A DNA stretch of 64,000 bases, taken from positions 62,001 through 126,000 of the forward strand of contig CAYRFF010000001.1 in NCBI GenBank assembly GCA_964423575.1, in the 5' to 3' direction. This document shows positions 10,001 to 16,925 of the stretch, piece by piece. Position numbers and translations under genes: made by a program. Below the pieces are notes generated by a model. The model saw only the letters and a program-made list of their open reading frames with translations. It had not been told where the DNA came from and ran no database searches. The DNA comes from CAYRFF01 sp964423575. GTDB lineage: Bacteria > Bacteroidota > Bacteroidia > Chitinophagales > Saprospiraceae. Within the stretch, counting starts at the first letter, position 1, and each line of letters starts with the position of its first letter.

Positions 10001-10076
10001 CATTTATGTTCTGAATAAATAGTATAAATAGAATGAGAAGTGTAGAAATTAAATAATTGTGAGTAAGCTGTTTCAT
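4095..10076 (-). CDS. Giant secreted thermolysin-like M4 metalloprotease with HYR-like repeats and class A T9SS tail
   Basis: A 1993-residue exported protein. Signal peptide from MKQLTHNYLISTLLILFILF (the ATG at 10076 is preferred over one 14 codons earlier); then an FTP/PepSY-like propeptide region, and an M4 catalytic domain with the zinc motif HEFTH near residues 396-400 and the downstream zinc-ligand Glu in ALNESFSD near 420. From about residue 580 to 1890 there are more than ten Cys-containing HYR/Ig-like repeats with recurring CGN, DNTAP and WTATD-type motifs. The C-terminus (FSFNLYPNPASDQF ... LASGVYIIVIKD) is a class A T9SS sorting domain, so the protein should cross the outer membrane by type IX secretion. 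Inferred role: extracellular or surface proteolysis with an adhesive or spacer stalk. Two neighbouring repeats share a perfectly identical DNA block (7300-7460 and 7564-7724). Confidence 0.9.
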   Translation of the reverse strand: MKQLTHNYLISTLLILFILFIQNINAQNKFDSVVFSNEKAEQIVPNATQVRFDETSDFPRYVEFKADVNLIAENFPQWFHSTFKMAKGNALVLKNKGETALGTTRWVYRQEYKRVPVFASDFIIHSKNGIINTYLGTAYDIKDLNTVPTISEKYALDNILRSLNAKEYYWESEYWENEIEVRTGEKEATYYPHPELMITKAGNESKKYTLAYKFDIYASNPSIAKQIFIDAHSGDLLFEIPLETNCEAPVNFNSIFNGSRQVRTQKISASEYILNDDCKPANYRVYDWNSTTATPNPTDITSTDNTWTTNNQLFGATALWGINQTFNYYLDEFGRDSYDGLQGNTEILINAIYQRADGTTHSDNATMRSDGSRMTLGRSSSGDLTNCYATLDIIGHEFTHAVTGTSSGLIYQSESGALNESFSDIFGEMVESYATGSTDWLLGADRDSGHIRSMSAPKERSQPNTYGGEFWFDVTNCTPSSSNDQCGVHRNSGVQNFWFFLLSEGGSGTNDNGDSYNVSGIGQAGASQIAYQTLVNMLSNNSDYMDARTQSIAVAKLLYGDCSPEALEVARAWHAVGIGQPTIDGVAGPTISCPSSMYFQCEEDIPDPFNLSEFLNAGGSYSSTCGSGLQFSYEGQSVINYSCPSSFTVVMTYSITDNSGVITTCEHYIYVNDTHAPQASFIPPDLTFQCDDQMGIDNALAAQAIFIDNCTEQDNITIYHGASILLDPSCPNAYAINRSWYAVDECLNVSATVTQVIQIIDDISPVAVFIPSDVTLECDDLAGIAAAQAAQATFTDNCTAPDDLILYVASSISPDPNCPNAYIIEKSWQADDGCGNMSEIVTQTITVYDNTPPEPDFVPVDITLQCDNLAGIAAAQAAQATFTDNCTAPDDLILYVASSISPDPNCPNAYIIEKSWQADDGCGNMSVTVTQVITVIDTRPPTLDACANLDLTIECDRTQNKIRADQWNANNIAALEACAQDNCTDDFTGLVSSNYSFNNLVKACGNTGFIKASYQVDDGCGNIAYFYATLKIIDTTPPEMEWDNPLINGQGDDAYLQVECESWSSDWEIPEFELEDVIATDLCSNIEMTLTVEDIKGDCNEDGYLWRFIYEWVAKDECRNTSIKTLTVDIIDTQAPIFSGVPEDVTLNCGDTAYLPGIAMCNTEVKGMISVYDACECAEIELTIDTTNYLCIGSYQIIRKWTATDACGNSSVAQQTITYIDDTAPTINPRHPELTGVANNGTIYLECGTFNPSWIYNIDAESMNYEDNCSDNHQISRQFDFYDSGFNIACEDGELQRFLLAWTATDDCGNASSYSINIVIIDNTAPVIHGVEPGICGDIDNPLFGVYAQDNCEVVQLYYLDKPIYDECLKANIIERTFYATDLCGNVGTTVQFVYPPMTQDNVEFSIAEGITWNIGDTIRYYCGEEMLDISSDDIIAESACIDVKVNYQLTQIADCSTSNGILYEHLWIATGACGGSVSASLYIELIDHEAPIAIMDKEIYFDSCTDDFPAPEYEDCTAVTYERTIDTISIDCASTMVLEVIYYATDLCGNTSIDTQIINIDVALEFQNVPDDSCTPLGGAEVKAFDKCSETYVSVTHSSSVETCPGGGQRIAHSWTAINSCGEEYSVSRYEYSDDFGALEITAKPNYGITEAWGEIQYHSCEEGSPVFSSNSVEVKDYCSSVKIDYWSETLSSECTRGNVVYEERHYWKATDLCGNSTVVFIDIRLTDNEAPILYNIPPDEFIFCSDAPAVPANIVAWDHCSGEIQPYFAETRDEQEDFTIITRYWTATDDCGNTSDAYQKITINHESDFGITITGPENTNCNSKRVPYYSEISGGHQTYRYEWTVVEGLCKIVEGKYSDKVIVQTGLSNSILKVQAWDGHGCVAEDYVEIKCAVKIDMPVALRGNDDLFSFNLYPNPASDQFHISAEVSSDILTYELYRIDGTLLNSKDVEVQNGYLEMTESVHNLASGVYIIVIKDSDTKQIARQRLFVH
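7300..7724. repeat. Two identical 161-bp blocks, 264 bp apart, inside the M4 protease gene
   Basis: Bases 7300-7460 and 7564-7724 match at every position. The period of 264 bp equals 88 codons, one HYR-like repeat. All other repeats in the protein are well diverged, so this pair reflects a recent in-frame duplication or gene conversion. Confidence 0.95.
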
Positions 10077-10373
10077 AGTTAATAAATTTTGATGAAGAAG
10101 ATTTAATATTTTCAGCAAACGTGTGTCCTAAAGGAAATTCTCGTGTGTTGTCTGTGTTGTCTTTGTTTGCTGAACGTTGAGTAAGTTCTGTGAGACCCTT
10201 TACTTATTAGTGCCGTTTTTTGTCAAAAAGTAAACATTATGCTGTTGTTTTTTATAAATAAAATTTACTCTAATATATAATTGATTGGATATTAGTTGTG
10301 TATGAACGCAGATTTATAGATTATTTTGGAGAGTCTCACTGAAAGGAAGAATTTTATGCGGAGCTTGACTGTT

Positions 10374-12557
10374 TTAATTAAAGTCAAAATCCGGGAAATC
10401 GAATTCCATATCAGAATCTATATTGTCTCCTGATGCAGGGAAATCCTGTTCTGTGCCATGCGCTACAATATTGACGAGTTCCGAAGGTAAATTATCGAGA
10501 AAATACAGTTCTATTTTTTGAAATAATTTTTTAAACTCAAGGATATGCATACTGAGGTTGTCATCCGTTTCAGCAGCCCTTACATCCTGATATATGACCG
10601 TGTTTTCTGAAAAACCAAGTACCGTTACTTGAAGTTCTTCGTCTTCTTTGGACACATATTTCCCACCGATTTTAATACTCTGCCATTCTCCGAAAGTCTG
10701 TGTATGCATTGATTTTATATTGCGGTAGACATTGAGTTCGTCCTTGGCTCGGGTTAATGCGACGTATAGAGTACGGCGTTCCTCTTCAACTGCTGAAAGT
10801 CCCTCGGCAATACTCTGTGAGTTAGGGTATGCATAGGGATTGACATTGGTCACATGTACATTCTTAGCTTCCAGCCCCTTAGCTGAATGAATAGTAGAGA
10901 GAATTACAACATCTTCCGGACTGCGTACTCCTACCTTCAGCGTAGTTTCTGCTTTGGGGTCAAGGACATATTCAGTAATGAATTCAGTTATACTGCCTGA
11001 AGCCTTAGCAACCTCTTGCAATACTTCGAAGTCTGTTTTACGATCTACCCAGCCTGATTCGTATTTCTTACGCATTATTTCCTTCATTGAATCTACTGCT
11101 GCTTTCATTGCTTCTGAAGGATTGTCAATATGTTGATGCACCCTGACCAGTACATCCGGGATTTCCTTTATCAGGGAGCGGTACGCACTATTATTTAAAA
11201 AGTCAACAATTTCTTCAAATGTGCTTAGGAAGAGGATATCGGTAATAATTTTTGTTGCCGTTACTTCGCCTATACCATGCCACAATTGCAAGAATCGCAT
11301 CCAGGCCAATTCGTCATAATTGTTGGCAATGATGCGCATCGCGGAGGTTACGTCGCGTACATGAGCAGATTGCATGAGGGAGGTGCCTCCATATTTTACA
11401 TAAGGTATTTTCTTTTGCAGACAGCTTGCTTCTACTTTTGCAAGCGCCCAGGAAGAGCGCCCCAGAACCATGTTGTCGCCGTAACTGTCATTGTTCTGGA
11501 ATACGCTTTCAAGAATTTTGTCGGTGATAATATTGGCTTCTTCCCAGTCATCGTGCACATGGATGAGATTGGGCAGGCTTCCTGAACCACGATAGGCTTC
11601 CAGCTTTTTATCGTAGTTTAATGGAGATTGTGCCAGTAGCCAATTGGATAAGTTCAATATTTCCTGTGTCGATCTATAGTTTAGTATAAGCTTCTGAACC
11701 TCAGACTGGGGAAAAGTATTTGCGAAAGCATGAATAGTCTTAAAATCAGCACCACGGAAACCGTAAATACTCTGCGCATCGTCTCCTACACAGAACAGAT
11801 GTGAATTCTCCACAAATGAGCGCAGGAGCTTGTATTGAAGAGGATTGGTATCCTGCATCTCATCGACCAGAACGTGCTCATATCTAGCAGTGACGACATT
11901 ACGCACTTTCTCATTCTTCTCGAGGACGGTTGCAACGACATTTAACATATCGTCATAATCCATGTACTTACGCACTCTCTTGTACTCGATATAATTCTTG
12001 ATAACCGGGGCGATTTTCATGCGATCTTCTTCAATATACTTCTCTAAGTTTTTATTGGCTCTGTCGAGATGATTATAGCGAATGTGCTTGATAGCATCTG
12101 AGAGACTGCATAGAGTATTCATGGCATAGGAATAAATCCTGGCGACGGATTCCTTCTTTATTTTATTATCACGACTGTCTTTGAAATTTTTCCCGATAGC
12201 CAGACCTATAGCGCTGATCATGTCAGCCTCATCAAGTGGGGTATAATTGTGGTGCGGGAAGAATTCCGGATAGCTATGCATGATTTCGTAACACCAGGAG
12301 TGAAAGGTCTTTCCCGTAATCGCCTGTTTGTCAATATTGGACCCGACAGAACTCTTGAGGCGCTCTGCAATCTCAGCTGCTGATTTCCTTGTGAAAGATA
12401 GGATAGCGATTTTGCGAGGAGATATATTGTTTTTCAACAAATATTCAGCTCGTGCTATAATTGTTTTAGTTTTACCTGTCCCTGCTCCTGCGAGGACGAG
12501 GAGATGCTTTCCCTGAAATTCGGCTGCTTTTTTCTGTTCTGTATTTAACTTGTCCAT
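10374..12557 (-). CDS. UvrD/Rep-family ATP-dependent 3'-5' DNA helicase
   Basis: A 727-residue superfamily 1A helicase. Motifs in order: Q motif and Walker A (LNTEQKKAAE ... AGAGTGKT), Ia (ILSFTRKSAAE), Walker B (VLVDEMQDTNPLQ), III (VGDDAQSIYGFRGAD), IV (LILNYRSTQEI), V (LSTIHSAKGLEAKNVHV) and VI (RTLYVALTRAKDELNVY). It unwinds DNA in repair or replication restart. Walker B is DEMQD instead of the common DEYQD, which keeps the catalytic acids. The C-terminus is an acidic, Phe-rich tail (EFDFPDFDFN), possibly an SSB or RNA polymerase contact (inference). Length matches UvrD, PcrA and Rep; I cannot tell which orthologue it is. Convergent and divergent neighbours suggest single-gene transcription. 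Confidence 0.9.
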   Translation of the reverse strand: MDKLNTEQKKAAEFQGKHLLVLAGAGTGKTKTIIARAEYLLKNNISPRKIAILSFTRKSAAEIAERLKSSVGSNIDKQAITGKTFHSWCYEIMHSYPEFFPHHNYTPLDEADMISAIGLAIGKNFKDSRDNKIKKESVARIYSYAMNTLCSLSDAIKHIRYNHLDRANKNLEKYIEEDRMKIAPVIKNYIEYKRVRKYMDYDDMLNVVATVLEKNEKVRNVVTARYEHVLVDEMQDTNPLQYKLLRSFVENSHLFCVGDDAQSIYGFRGADFKTIHAFANTFPQSEVQKLILNYRSTQEILNLSNWLLAQSPLNYDKKLEAYRGSGSLPNLIHVHDDWEEANIITDKILESVFQNNDSYGDNMVLGRSSWALAKVEASCLQKKIPYVKYGGTSLMQSAHVRDVTSAMRIIANNYDELAWMRFLQLWHGIGEVTATKIITDILFLSTFEEIVDFLNNSAYRSLIKEIPDVLVRVHQHIDNPSEAMKAAVDSMKEIMRKKYESGWVDRKTDFEVLQEVAKASGSITEFITEYVLDPKAETTLKVGVRSPEDVVILSTIHSAKGLEAKNVHVTNVNPYAYPNSQSIAEGLSAVEEERRTLYVALTRAKDELNVYRNIKSMHTQTFGEWQSIKIGGKYVSKEDEELQVTVLGFSENTVIYQDVRAAETDDNLSMHILEFKKLFQKIELYFLDNLPSELVNIVAHGTEQDFPASGDNIDSDMEFDFPDFDFN

Positions 12558-12661
12558 ACTAATCCTAGCTCAGCTAACCCGAAATATTCATGAGTTTTAA
12601 TAGAAAAATCATATTAGGCTCTCTCTCAGTCAATTTGACTTGAAAACTTGAAATAATCCTT

Positions 12662-12675
12662 CCTCAATTTTGGGG
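12662..12675. promoter_or_regulatory. Degenerate operator CCTCAATTTTGGGG
   Basis: One arm has a single mismatch to the CCCCAA-NN-TTGGGG palindrome seen at 16024, 16833 and 26692. Unlike those, it is not followed by a -7 box at the expected distance and lies about 300 bp from the kinase start, so it may be a distal or decayed site. Confidence 0.4.
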
Positions 12676-12710
12676 TATGTGTTACTCTATCTTTACGCAT
12701 CTACTTCGTT

Positions 12711-12751
12711 ATGGATTCCTTGCGGTAGAGAGTTACAGCGGCGGAATCCAT
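12711..12751. repeat. Inverted repeat, 9-bp perfect arms
   Basis: ATGGATTCC (12711-12719) and GGAATCCAT (12743-12751) pair around a 23-base spacer. A related CGNATCTAC sequence appears on both sides (12697-12705 and 12756-12764). Could be an RNA hairpin or debris of a small mobile element; function unknown. Confidence 0.5.
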
Positions 12752-12978
12752 GCCTCGTATCTACGAAAAGCTAGCGCTCTTGAATTATTCGGGCTAAGGT
12801 AACATAAAAAGAACGAACTGGCAGATGGAAAGTTGAATAAGAGCTTTTAAATTCTGAAATATAGAATCATAAAGGCGTAATGAATAGTTGAATAAAAAGA
12901 TCTGAAAATCCAGAAATTACAAAAGATTTAAATTATCTTTATAAACACAAAGTCTTATAGGGTCTATAAAAAATCTCT

Positions 12979-14880
12979 ATGAAGCAGTCACTTAAAGTAT
13001 TATACTTACTACTCCTATTTGCCATTTCTTCTCATGTTCATGGTGAAACAAGTATTGACACATCTGGTATTTTATTTAAAGAAATCTGGGGATTATATAC
13101 TGAAGCAAGGGGAAATCCGGAACATTGCCTCAGATCTGTCGATTCGCTTTTTCAATATATAAATAAATCCGGCGAGCCTCACCTCCAAGGGATTGCTTGG
13201 TATATCAAGGGATATAGTTTTCAGTTCTTGAATAATGCTGATTCTTCAGTTTATTATCTGAAAAAAGCTGAGCAATATTTTGAAGAAAATGGATTAAGAA
13301 AATATCAATTATATACTCAATTAGATCTATCGCTGGTCTTAACAAAACAGTTGAAATACACTGAATCATTAAAGGTATTAATCAAGGCGGACTCAATTAA
13401 TAGAAATATTCAGGATAATGAACGTGGGGCACAGATTATGCGCATGCTAGGGGCTGTGTATAGAGAATTGAAAGACTTTGATCGTGCAGAAGAGTATTTT
13501 TTAAAAGCCCTTGATCTATACTGGAATATGGAAGATATGGAAAGATATGTGGGTGTAGGGGGGAGTCTTGCAATATTGTACAGGTATCAGGAAAAATATG
13601 ATAGTAGCCTGGCATTGATGATGGAAATTGCTCGGATCAGTCAAGAAGTCGGATTAGGGTCTTATTCTATTGCATATAATCATGAAGGGATTGGTGATTC
13701 TTTTTTGGGCTTGGCAGAGATAAATGAGCAAATGAATCTTGCCGATAGCGCTTTGTTCCATTATTGGAAGGCCTACAGGTATTTTGAGAAATTGCAGGAT
13801 ACGGTCGATATGAGTTATGAATTATTTGAGATAGGAAGAGCATTAAAACTAAGAGGCGATTATAGAGAGGCAGAGAAACATTTGCTTCAAGCCTGGGATC
13901 TGGCGGTGATTAGCAATATGCAATCTTATGCTTATGATATTTATCCAGTACTGCACGATGTGTATTATAAAATGGGAGATTTTTCTCAGGCCTATGATTA
14001 TCTTATAAAGGATACTGAGTTGACTGATTCTTTTCTGGAGAGGGTGCAACGTAAAAAAACCAATGAGATTAAGGAAAGATACGAGTCTGAGAAAAAAGAA
14101 CAAGAAATTGCATTATTACTGGCTAGTAAAGAATTGACTCTAGCAGAAAAGGAGAGAATGAGGTTATTGCAATATGTTCTGATTTTTATGATGCTGGGAA
14201 TCTCTGTTACAACCTTTTTTATATTCAATAGGGCAAAACATAAGAGAAAGTTGGAAGCCCTGAAATTGAGAAGCCGACTTGCTTCAAATTTACATGAAGA
14301 TGTAGGAACTGCACTTTCAGCAATTGATGTTAATAGCAGATTGGCAATGCTCGATTTAAGCAATACTAAAAACATTGAGAATCAACTTGCAGAAATTAGA
14401 AGCCAGGCAAGCTCAAGTCTTGAAATTATGCGCAATCTCGTATGGTCTGTAAAGCCCGGAAATGATACTGTTCTTGATTTGGTTGCATATATGAAAGAAT
14501 ATACAGTTGATTTATGCGATTTCCATAATATTGATCTTAATTATGAAGAAGACATTACTGAAAAGACTATTATCACTCCGGAAATGAAAAGTAGGATGTT
14601 CTTTTTCTACAAGAATTCTTTAAAAACTCTTCTTGATATATCAGGTATTGAAAGTCTGGATGTAAAAGTAAATGTGATAAATGGAGAGAACTATGCGATT
14701 AGCATATCAGCAGAGGGCCAATATGATAATAAACAAATTCTTGAATCTGATGATAGATTTAAGCTTTTGCAAATGCAGGCTAAAAAAATGGCTGCAACCT
14801 TTTCTTGCTCTGCAAAGAGTGGGGCAGGAATTGAATTGAGGTTGGAAAAACATAACAGACATAAAAGATTACGTCTATGA
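12979..14880 (+). CDS. TPR histidine-kinase-like protein with degenerate ATPase domain (probable pseudokinase)
   Basis: A 633-residue exported sensor: signal peptide (1-22), several TPR repeats (about 50-345), coiled coil, one membrane helix (about 395-415), then a HisKA_3-type dimerisation domain with the phospho-acceptor motif NLHEDVG (His439). The ATPase region aligns with the next gene but has lost its catalytic signatures: the N box KEALNN is KNSLKT (545-550), the G1 motif DNGIGF is replaced by AEGQYD, and the G2 GNGL is gone. I infer it can be phosphorylated but cannot bind ATP, acting as a partner or regulator of the second kinase. The stop overlaps the start of that kinase (ATGA). No clear promoter is seen just upstream. 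Confidence 0.85.
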   Translation: MKQSLKVLYLLLLFAISSHVHGETSIDTSGILFKEIWGLYTEARGNPEHCLRSVDSLFQYINKSGEPHLQGIAWYIKGYSFQFLNNADSSVYYLKKAEQYFEENGLRKYQLYTQLDLSLVLTKQLKYTESLKVLIKADSINRNIQDNERGAQIMRMLGAVYRELKDFDRAEEYFLKALDLYWNMEDMERYVGVGGSLAILYRYQEKYDSSLALMMEIARISQEVGLGSYSIAYNHEGIGDSFLGLAEINEQMNLADSALFHYWKAYRYFEKLQDTVDMSYELFEIGRALKLRGDYREAEKHLLQAWDLAVISNMQSYAYDIYPVLHDVYYKMGDFSQAYDYLIKDTELTDSFLERVQRKKTNEIKERYESEKKEQEIALLLASKELTLAEKERMRLLQYVLIFMMLGISVTTFFIFNRAKHKRKLEALKLRSRLASNLHEDVGTALSAIDVNSRLAMLDLSNTKNIENQLAEIRSQASSSLEIMRNLVWSVKPGNDTVLDLVAYMKEYTVDLCDFHNIDLNYEEDITEKTIITPEMKSRMFFFYKNSLKTLLDISGIESLDVKVNVINGENYAISISAEGQYDNKQILESDDRFKLLQMQAKKMAATFSCSAKSGAGIELRLEKHNRHKRLRL

Positions 14881-16043
14881 TGAGAGTTGCTGCAGCATTT
14901 ATTGTTTTGTTCCTCAGCCTAAGTTATCTGCTGGCTCAAAATGACAATTTGCCAGAGGTAGAAATAGGAACTAGAGGCAATGTAGCTGAATTGTTATTGT
15001 TATCCGGAGAAGATTACTACCAAAAGGGTGATTATGGAGAAGCACTTAAGTCTTATGCAGATGCCTTGCAATTTGCCACACAAAATGGTCTGGACTCTTT
15101 ACGGTTACACATCCTTTTAAATATATCCGGCCTGTATGGGGAAACAGGCGATTTTCAAAAAGCGTATGATGTCAGGACTCAAAGAAATCATATTAAAGAT
15201 TCTCTTCGTATGCTCAGGGAGCAGGACGAGATTGTCATGCTCAAGGAAAAGTATGAGATCGACAAGAAAGACCAAGAATTAGCTTTACTTACAATTCAGG
15301 CAGAGCTCGCAGAAACTGAACGCCATCGTTCCGGATTATTTGTGTTTCTTATGCTTTTGATATTTTTGGGCGTTATTGTTACTCCGGTTTTGATGTGGAA
15401 ACGTGTAAGAATTAAAAGGAGGATTGAGTCTCTGGCAATCAGGAATCAGATTGCTGATGATTTACACGATGATATCGGCTCTGCATTATCTAGTATTGAT
15501 ATTAATAGTCGCATTGCGATTATGCAAAAGGACGATGCTGCTACATTGAAGAAGCAGCTGGGAAAGATTCAAATGCAAGCTGATGCTACAATGGATAATA
15601 TGCGCAACATTATATGGGCGGTTAAGCCGGAACATGACACGCTGAAGGACACGATTGCATATATGCAGGAGTTTGCAACGACCATCTGTGATCCGTTGGA
15701 TATTTATCTCGATATACAGACTCCGGATGACTTGGAATTAAGTGTAGATTCTGAAACACGACGCAATTTATTTCTTGTTTTTAAAGAAGCTTTAAACAAC
15801 GCAGTGAAATACAGTGATTGTACCAAAATAACCATACGATTTGGCTTGACCGATAAAAAAGAGTTTTATCTTATTATCAGTGATAACGGGATTGGCTTTG
15901 TCAGAGAAGTGATTAAGGAGGGAAATGGACTAACCAGTATGCAAAAGAGAGCTGATAAAATGGGTAAGGACTTTAGAATTGAGTCTGAAGAGGGAAATGG
16001 GACGAAGGTTATTATTGGGAATCCCCCAAGATTGGGGTTTTAA
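14877..16043 (+). CDS. TPR sensor histidine kinase (NarL/LytS-like class)
   Basis: A 388-residue membrane kinase: signal peptide (LFLSLSYLLAQ), a short TPR region (about 30-110), coiled coil, membrane helix (about 154-173), a HisKA_3-like domain with DLHDDIGSALSSI (His197), and a complete HATPase_c domain with N box FKEALNNAVKYS (304-308), G1 SDNGIGF (Asp336) and G2 GNGLTSM. It should autophosphorylate and pass phosphate to the response regulator encoded next. It overlaps the pseudokinase gene by 4 bases, suggesting translational coupling and similar amounts of both proteins. The last codons contain the palindrome that appears to control the regulator gene (16024-16037). Confidence 0.92.
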   Translation: MMRVAAAFIVLFLSLSYLLAQNDNLPEVEIGTRGNVAELLLLSGEDYYQKGDYGEALKSYADALQFATQNGLDSLRLHILLNISGLYGETGDFQKAYDVRTQRNHIKDSLRMLREQDEIVMLKEKYEIDKKDQELALLTIQAELAETERHRSGLFVFLMLLIFLGVIVTPVLMWKRVRIKRRIESLAIRNQIADDLHDDIGSALSSIDINSRIAIMQKDDAATLKKQLGKIQMQADATMDNMRNIIWAVKPEHDTLKDTIAYMQEFATTICDPLDIYLDIQTPDDLELSVDSETRRNLFLVFKEALNNAVKYSDCTKITIRFGLTDKKEFYLIISDNGIGFVREVIKEGNGLTSMQKRADKMGKDFRIESEEGNGTKVIIGNPPRLGF

Positions 16044-16068
16044 AGATTACAACAATGATATACTTTTG
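16024..16068 (+). promoter_or_regulatory. Operator plus promoter of the response-regulator gene
   Basis: Palindrome CCCCAAGATTGGGG (16024-16037) lies inside the end of the kinase gene. Directly after it come TTT (-33 position, 16038-16040), a 20-base spacer and a perfect -7 box TACTTTTG (16061-16068). The ATG at 16073 falls where transcription should begin, so the mRNA may be leaderless. Same geometry as at 16833 and 26692. Confidence 0.65.
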
Positions 16069-16072
16069 AGAT

Positions 16073-16699
16073 ATGACAACTAAAATACTCATTTACGAAG
16101 ATAATGAAGCATTGAGAACCGGAATTCAGGATTTTCTCGACTTAGCGGAGGATATGCAGGTTGTTGCAGCTTATGAAAATTGTCTGCAAGTAGAAGAGCA
16201 GGTTAAAGAGTTTAAACCTGATGTAATTCTCATGGATATTGAAATGCCTGAAATAACCGGGATTGAAGCCGTTAAGAAAATACGCGGATTTGATAGAAAC
16301 TGTGCTATTATAATGCTTACGGTATTTGATGACAATCAACATATTCTCGACGCGATCAGCGCGGGAGCTTCGGGGTATTTACTTAAGAAAAATATTTCGG
16401 ATAAACTATTGTCTTCTATTAAGGAAGTACTTGAGGGTGGAGCGCCTATGAGTCCTGCTGTCGCCAGGTTAGTGATTAAGTCTTTCCAGAAGTCCAAAGC
16501 TTCCGATTATGATTTCACTAAACGCGAGGTGGAAATTTTAGACCTGTTGTGTAAAGGTAATAGCTATAAGATGATCGCTTTGGAAACAGGGCTTACCTTT
16601 GAAACAATACGGTCCTATATCAAAAATATTTACTCCAAACTCGAAGTGCATTCTGCAACAGAAGCAGTATCCAAAGCTATTAATGAGAAGCTTATTTGA
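16073..16699 (+). CDS. NarL/FixJ-family response regulator
   Basis: A 208-residue regulator. Receiver domain (about 1-125): acidic pair YEDN near residue 10, phospho-acceptor Asp55 in ILMDIEMPE, switch Thr in IMLTVFDD and Lys in YLLKKN. A LuxR-type helix-turn-helix follows (about 143-205; FTKREVEILDLLCKG, then FETIRSYIKNIYSKLEV). The cognate kinase is the preceding gene, 29 bases away. Its own promoter carries the CCCCAA-NN-TTGGGG palindrome, as do the next two operons, so I infer that this protein binds that site, activates itself and controls the surface-protein operons. LuxR-type regulators bind DNA as dimers, which fits a short palindrome abutting the -33 element. Confidence 0.93.
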   Translation: MTTKILIYEDNEALRTGIQDFLDLAEDMQVVAAYENCLQVEEQVKEFKPDVILMDIEMPEITGIEAVKKIRGFDRNCAIIMLTVFDDNQHILDAISAGASGYLLKKNISDKLLSSIKEVLEGGAPMSPAVARLVIKSFQKSKASDYDFTKREVEILDLLCKGNSYKMIALETGLTFETIRSYIKNIYSKLEVHSATEAVSKAINEKLI

Positions 16700-16832
16700 G
16701 CACCATACCCCAGAGAACTTTTTCCGTACCCATAGAGAGATTTCCATCAATATTATCATTGATAAAGGATGCATGATAGCCTCCTTGCTATTGAAACACA
16801 GTGTGAAGGTTTTCTGAAGATTCTTCAACTCC

Positions 16833-16877
16833 CCCCAATATTGGGGTTGTCCTTGGGCTTATAAGGTTTCATATTTG
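16833..16877 (+). promoter_or_regulatory. Operator plus promoter of the surface-protein operon
   Basis: Perfect 14-bp palindrome CCCCAATATTGGGG (16833-16846), followed at once by TTG (16847-16849), a 20-base spacer and CATATTTG (16870-16877, 7/8 match to TAnnTTTG). The start codon is 49 bases further on. The palindrome touches the -33 element, the position expected for an activator that contacts RNA polymerase. Confidence 0.7.
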
Positions 16878-16925
16878 AATTGTCAAAAGATTTATCAAAA
16901 GATCTTTTAATAATGAGAATCAACT

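Larger units (their letters stand above)
12558..12978. other. 421-bp spacer upstream of the histidine-kinase pair
   Basis: No gene seen. It holds a weaker copy of the palindrome found at three downstream promoters (12662-12675) and an inverted repeat (12711-12719 and 12743-12751). Immediately before the kinase gene it is AT-rich with no clear promoter; TATCTTTA at 12934-12941 is a 7/8 match to the -7 box but lacks a -33 partner. Confidence 0.5.

Noticed and set aside
10119..10373. Possible promoter or small RNA between the M4 protease and helicase genes
   Set aside because: AT-rich, but I found no TTG-20-TAnnTTTG pair, hairpin with T-run or open frame worth reporting.
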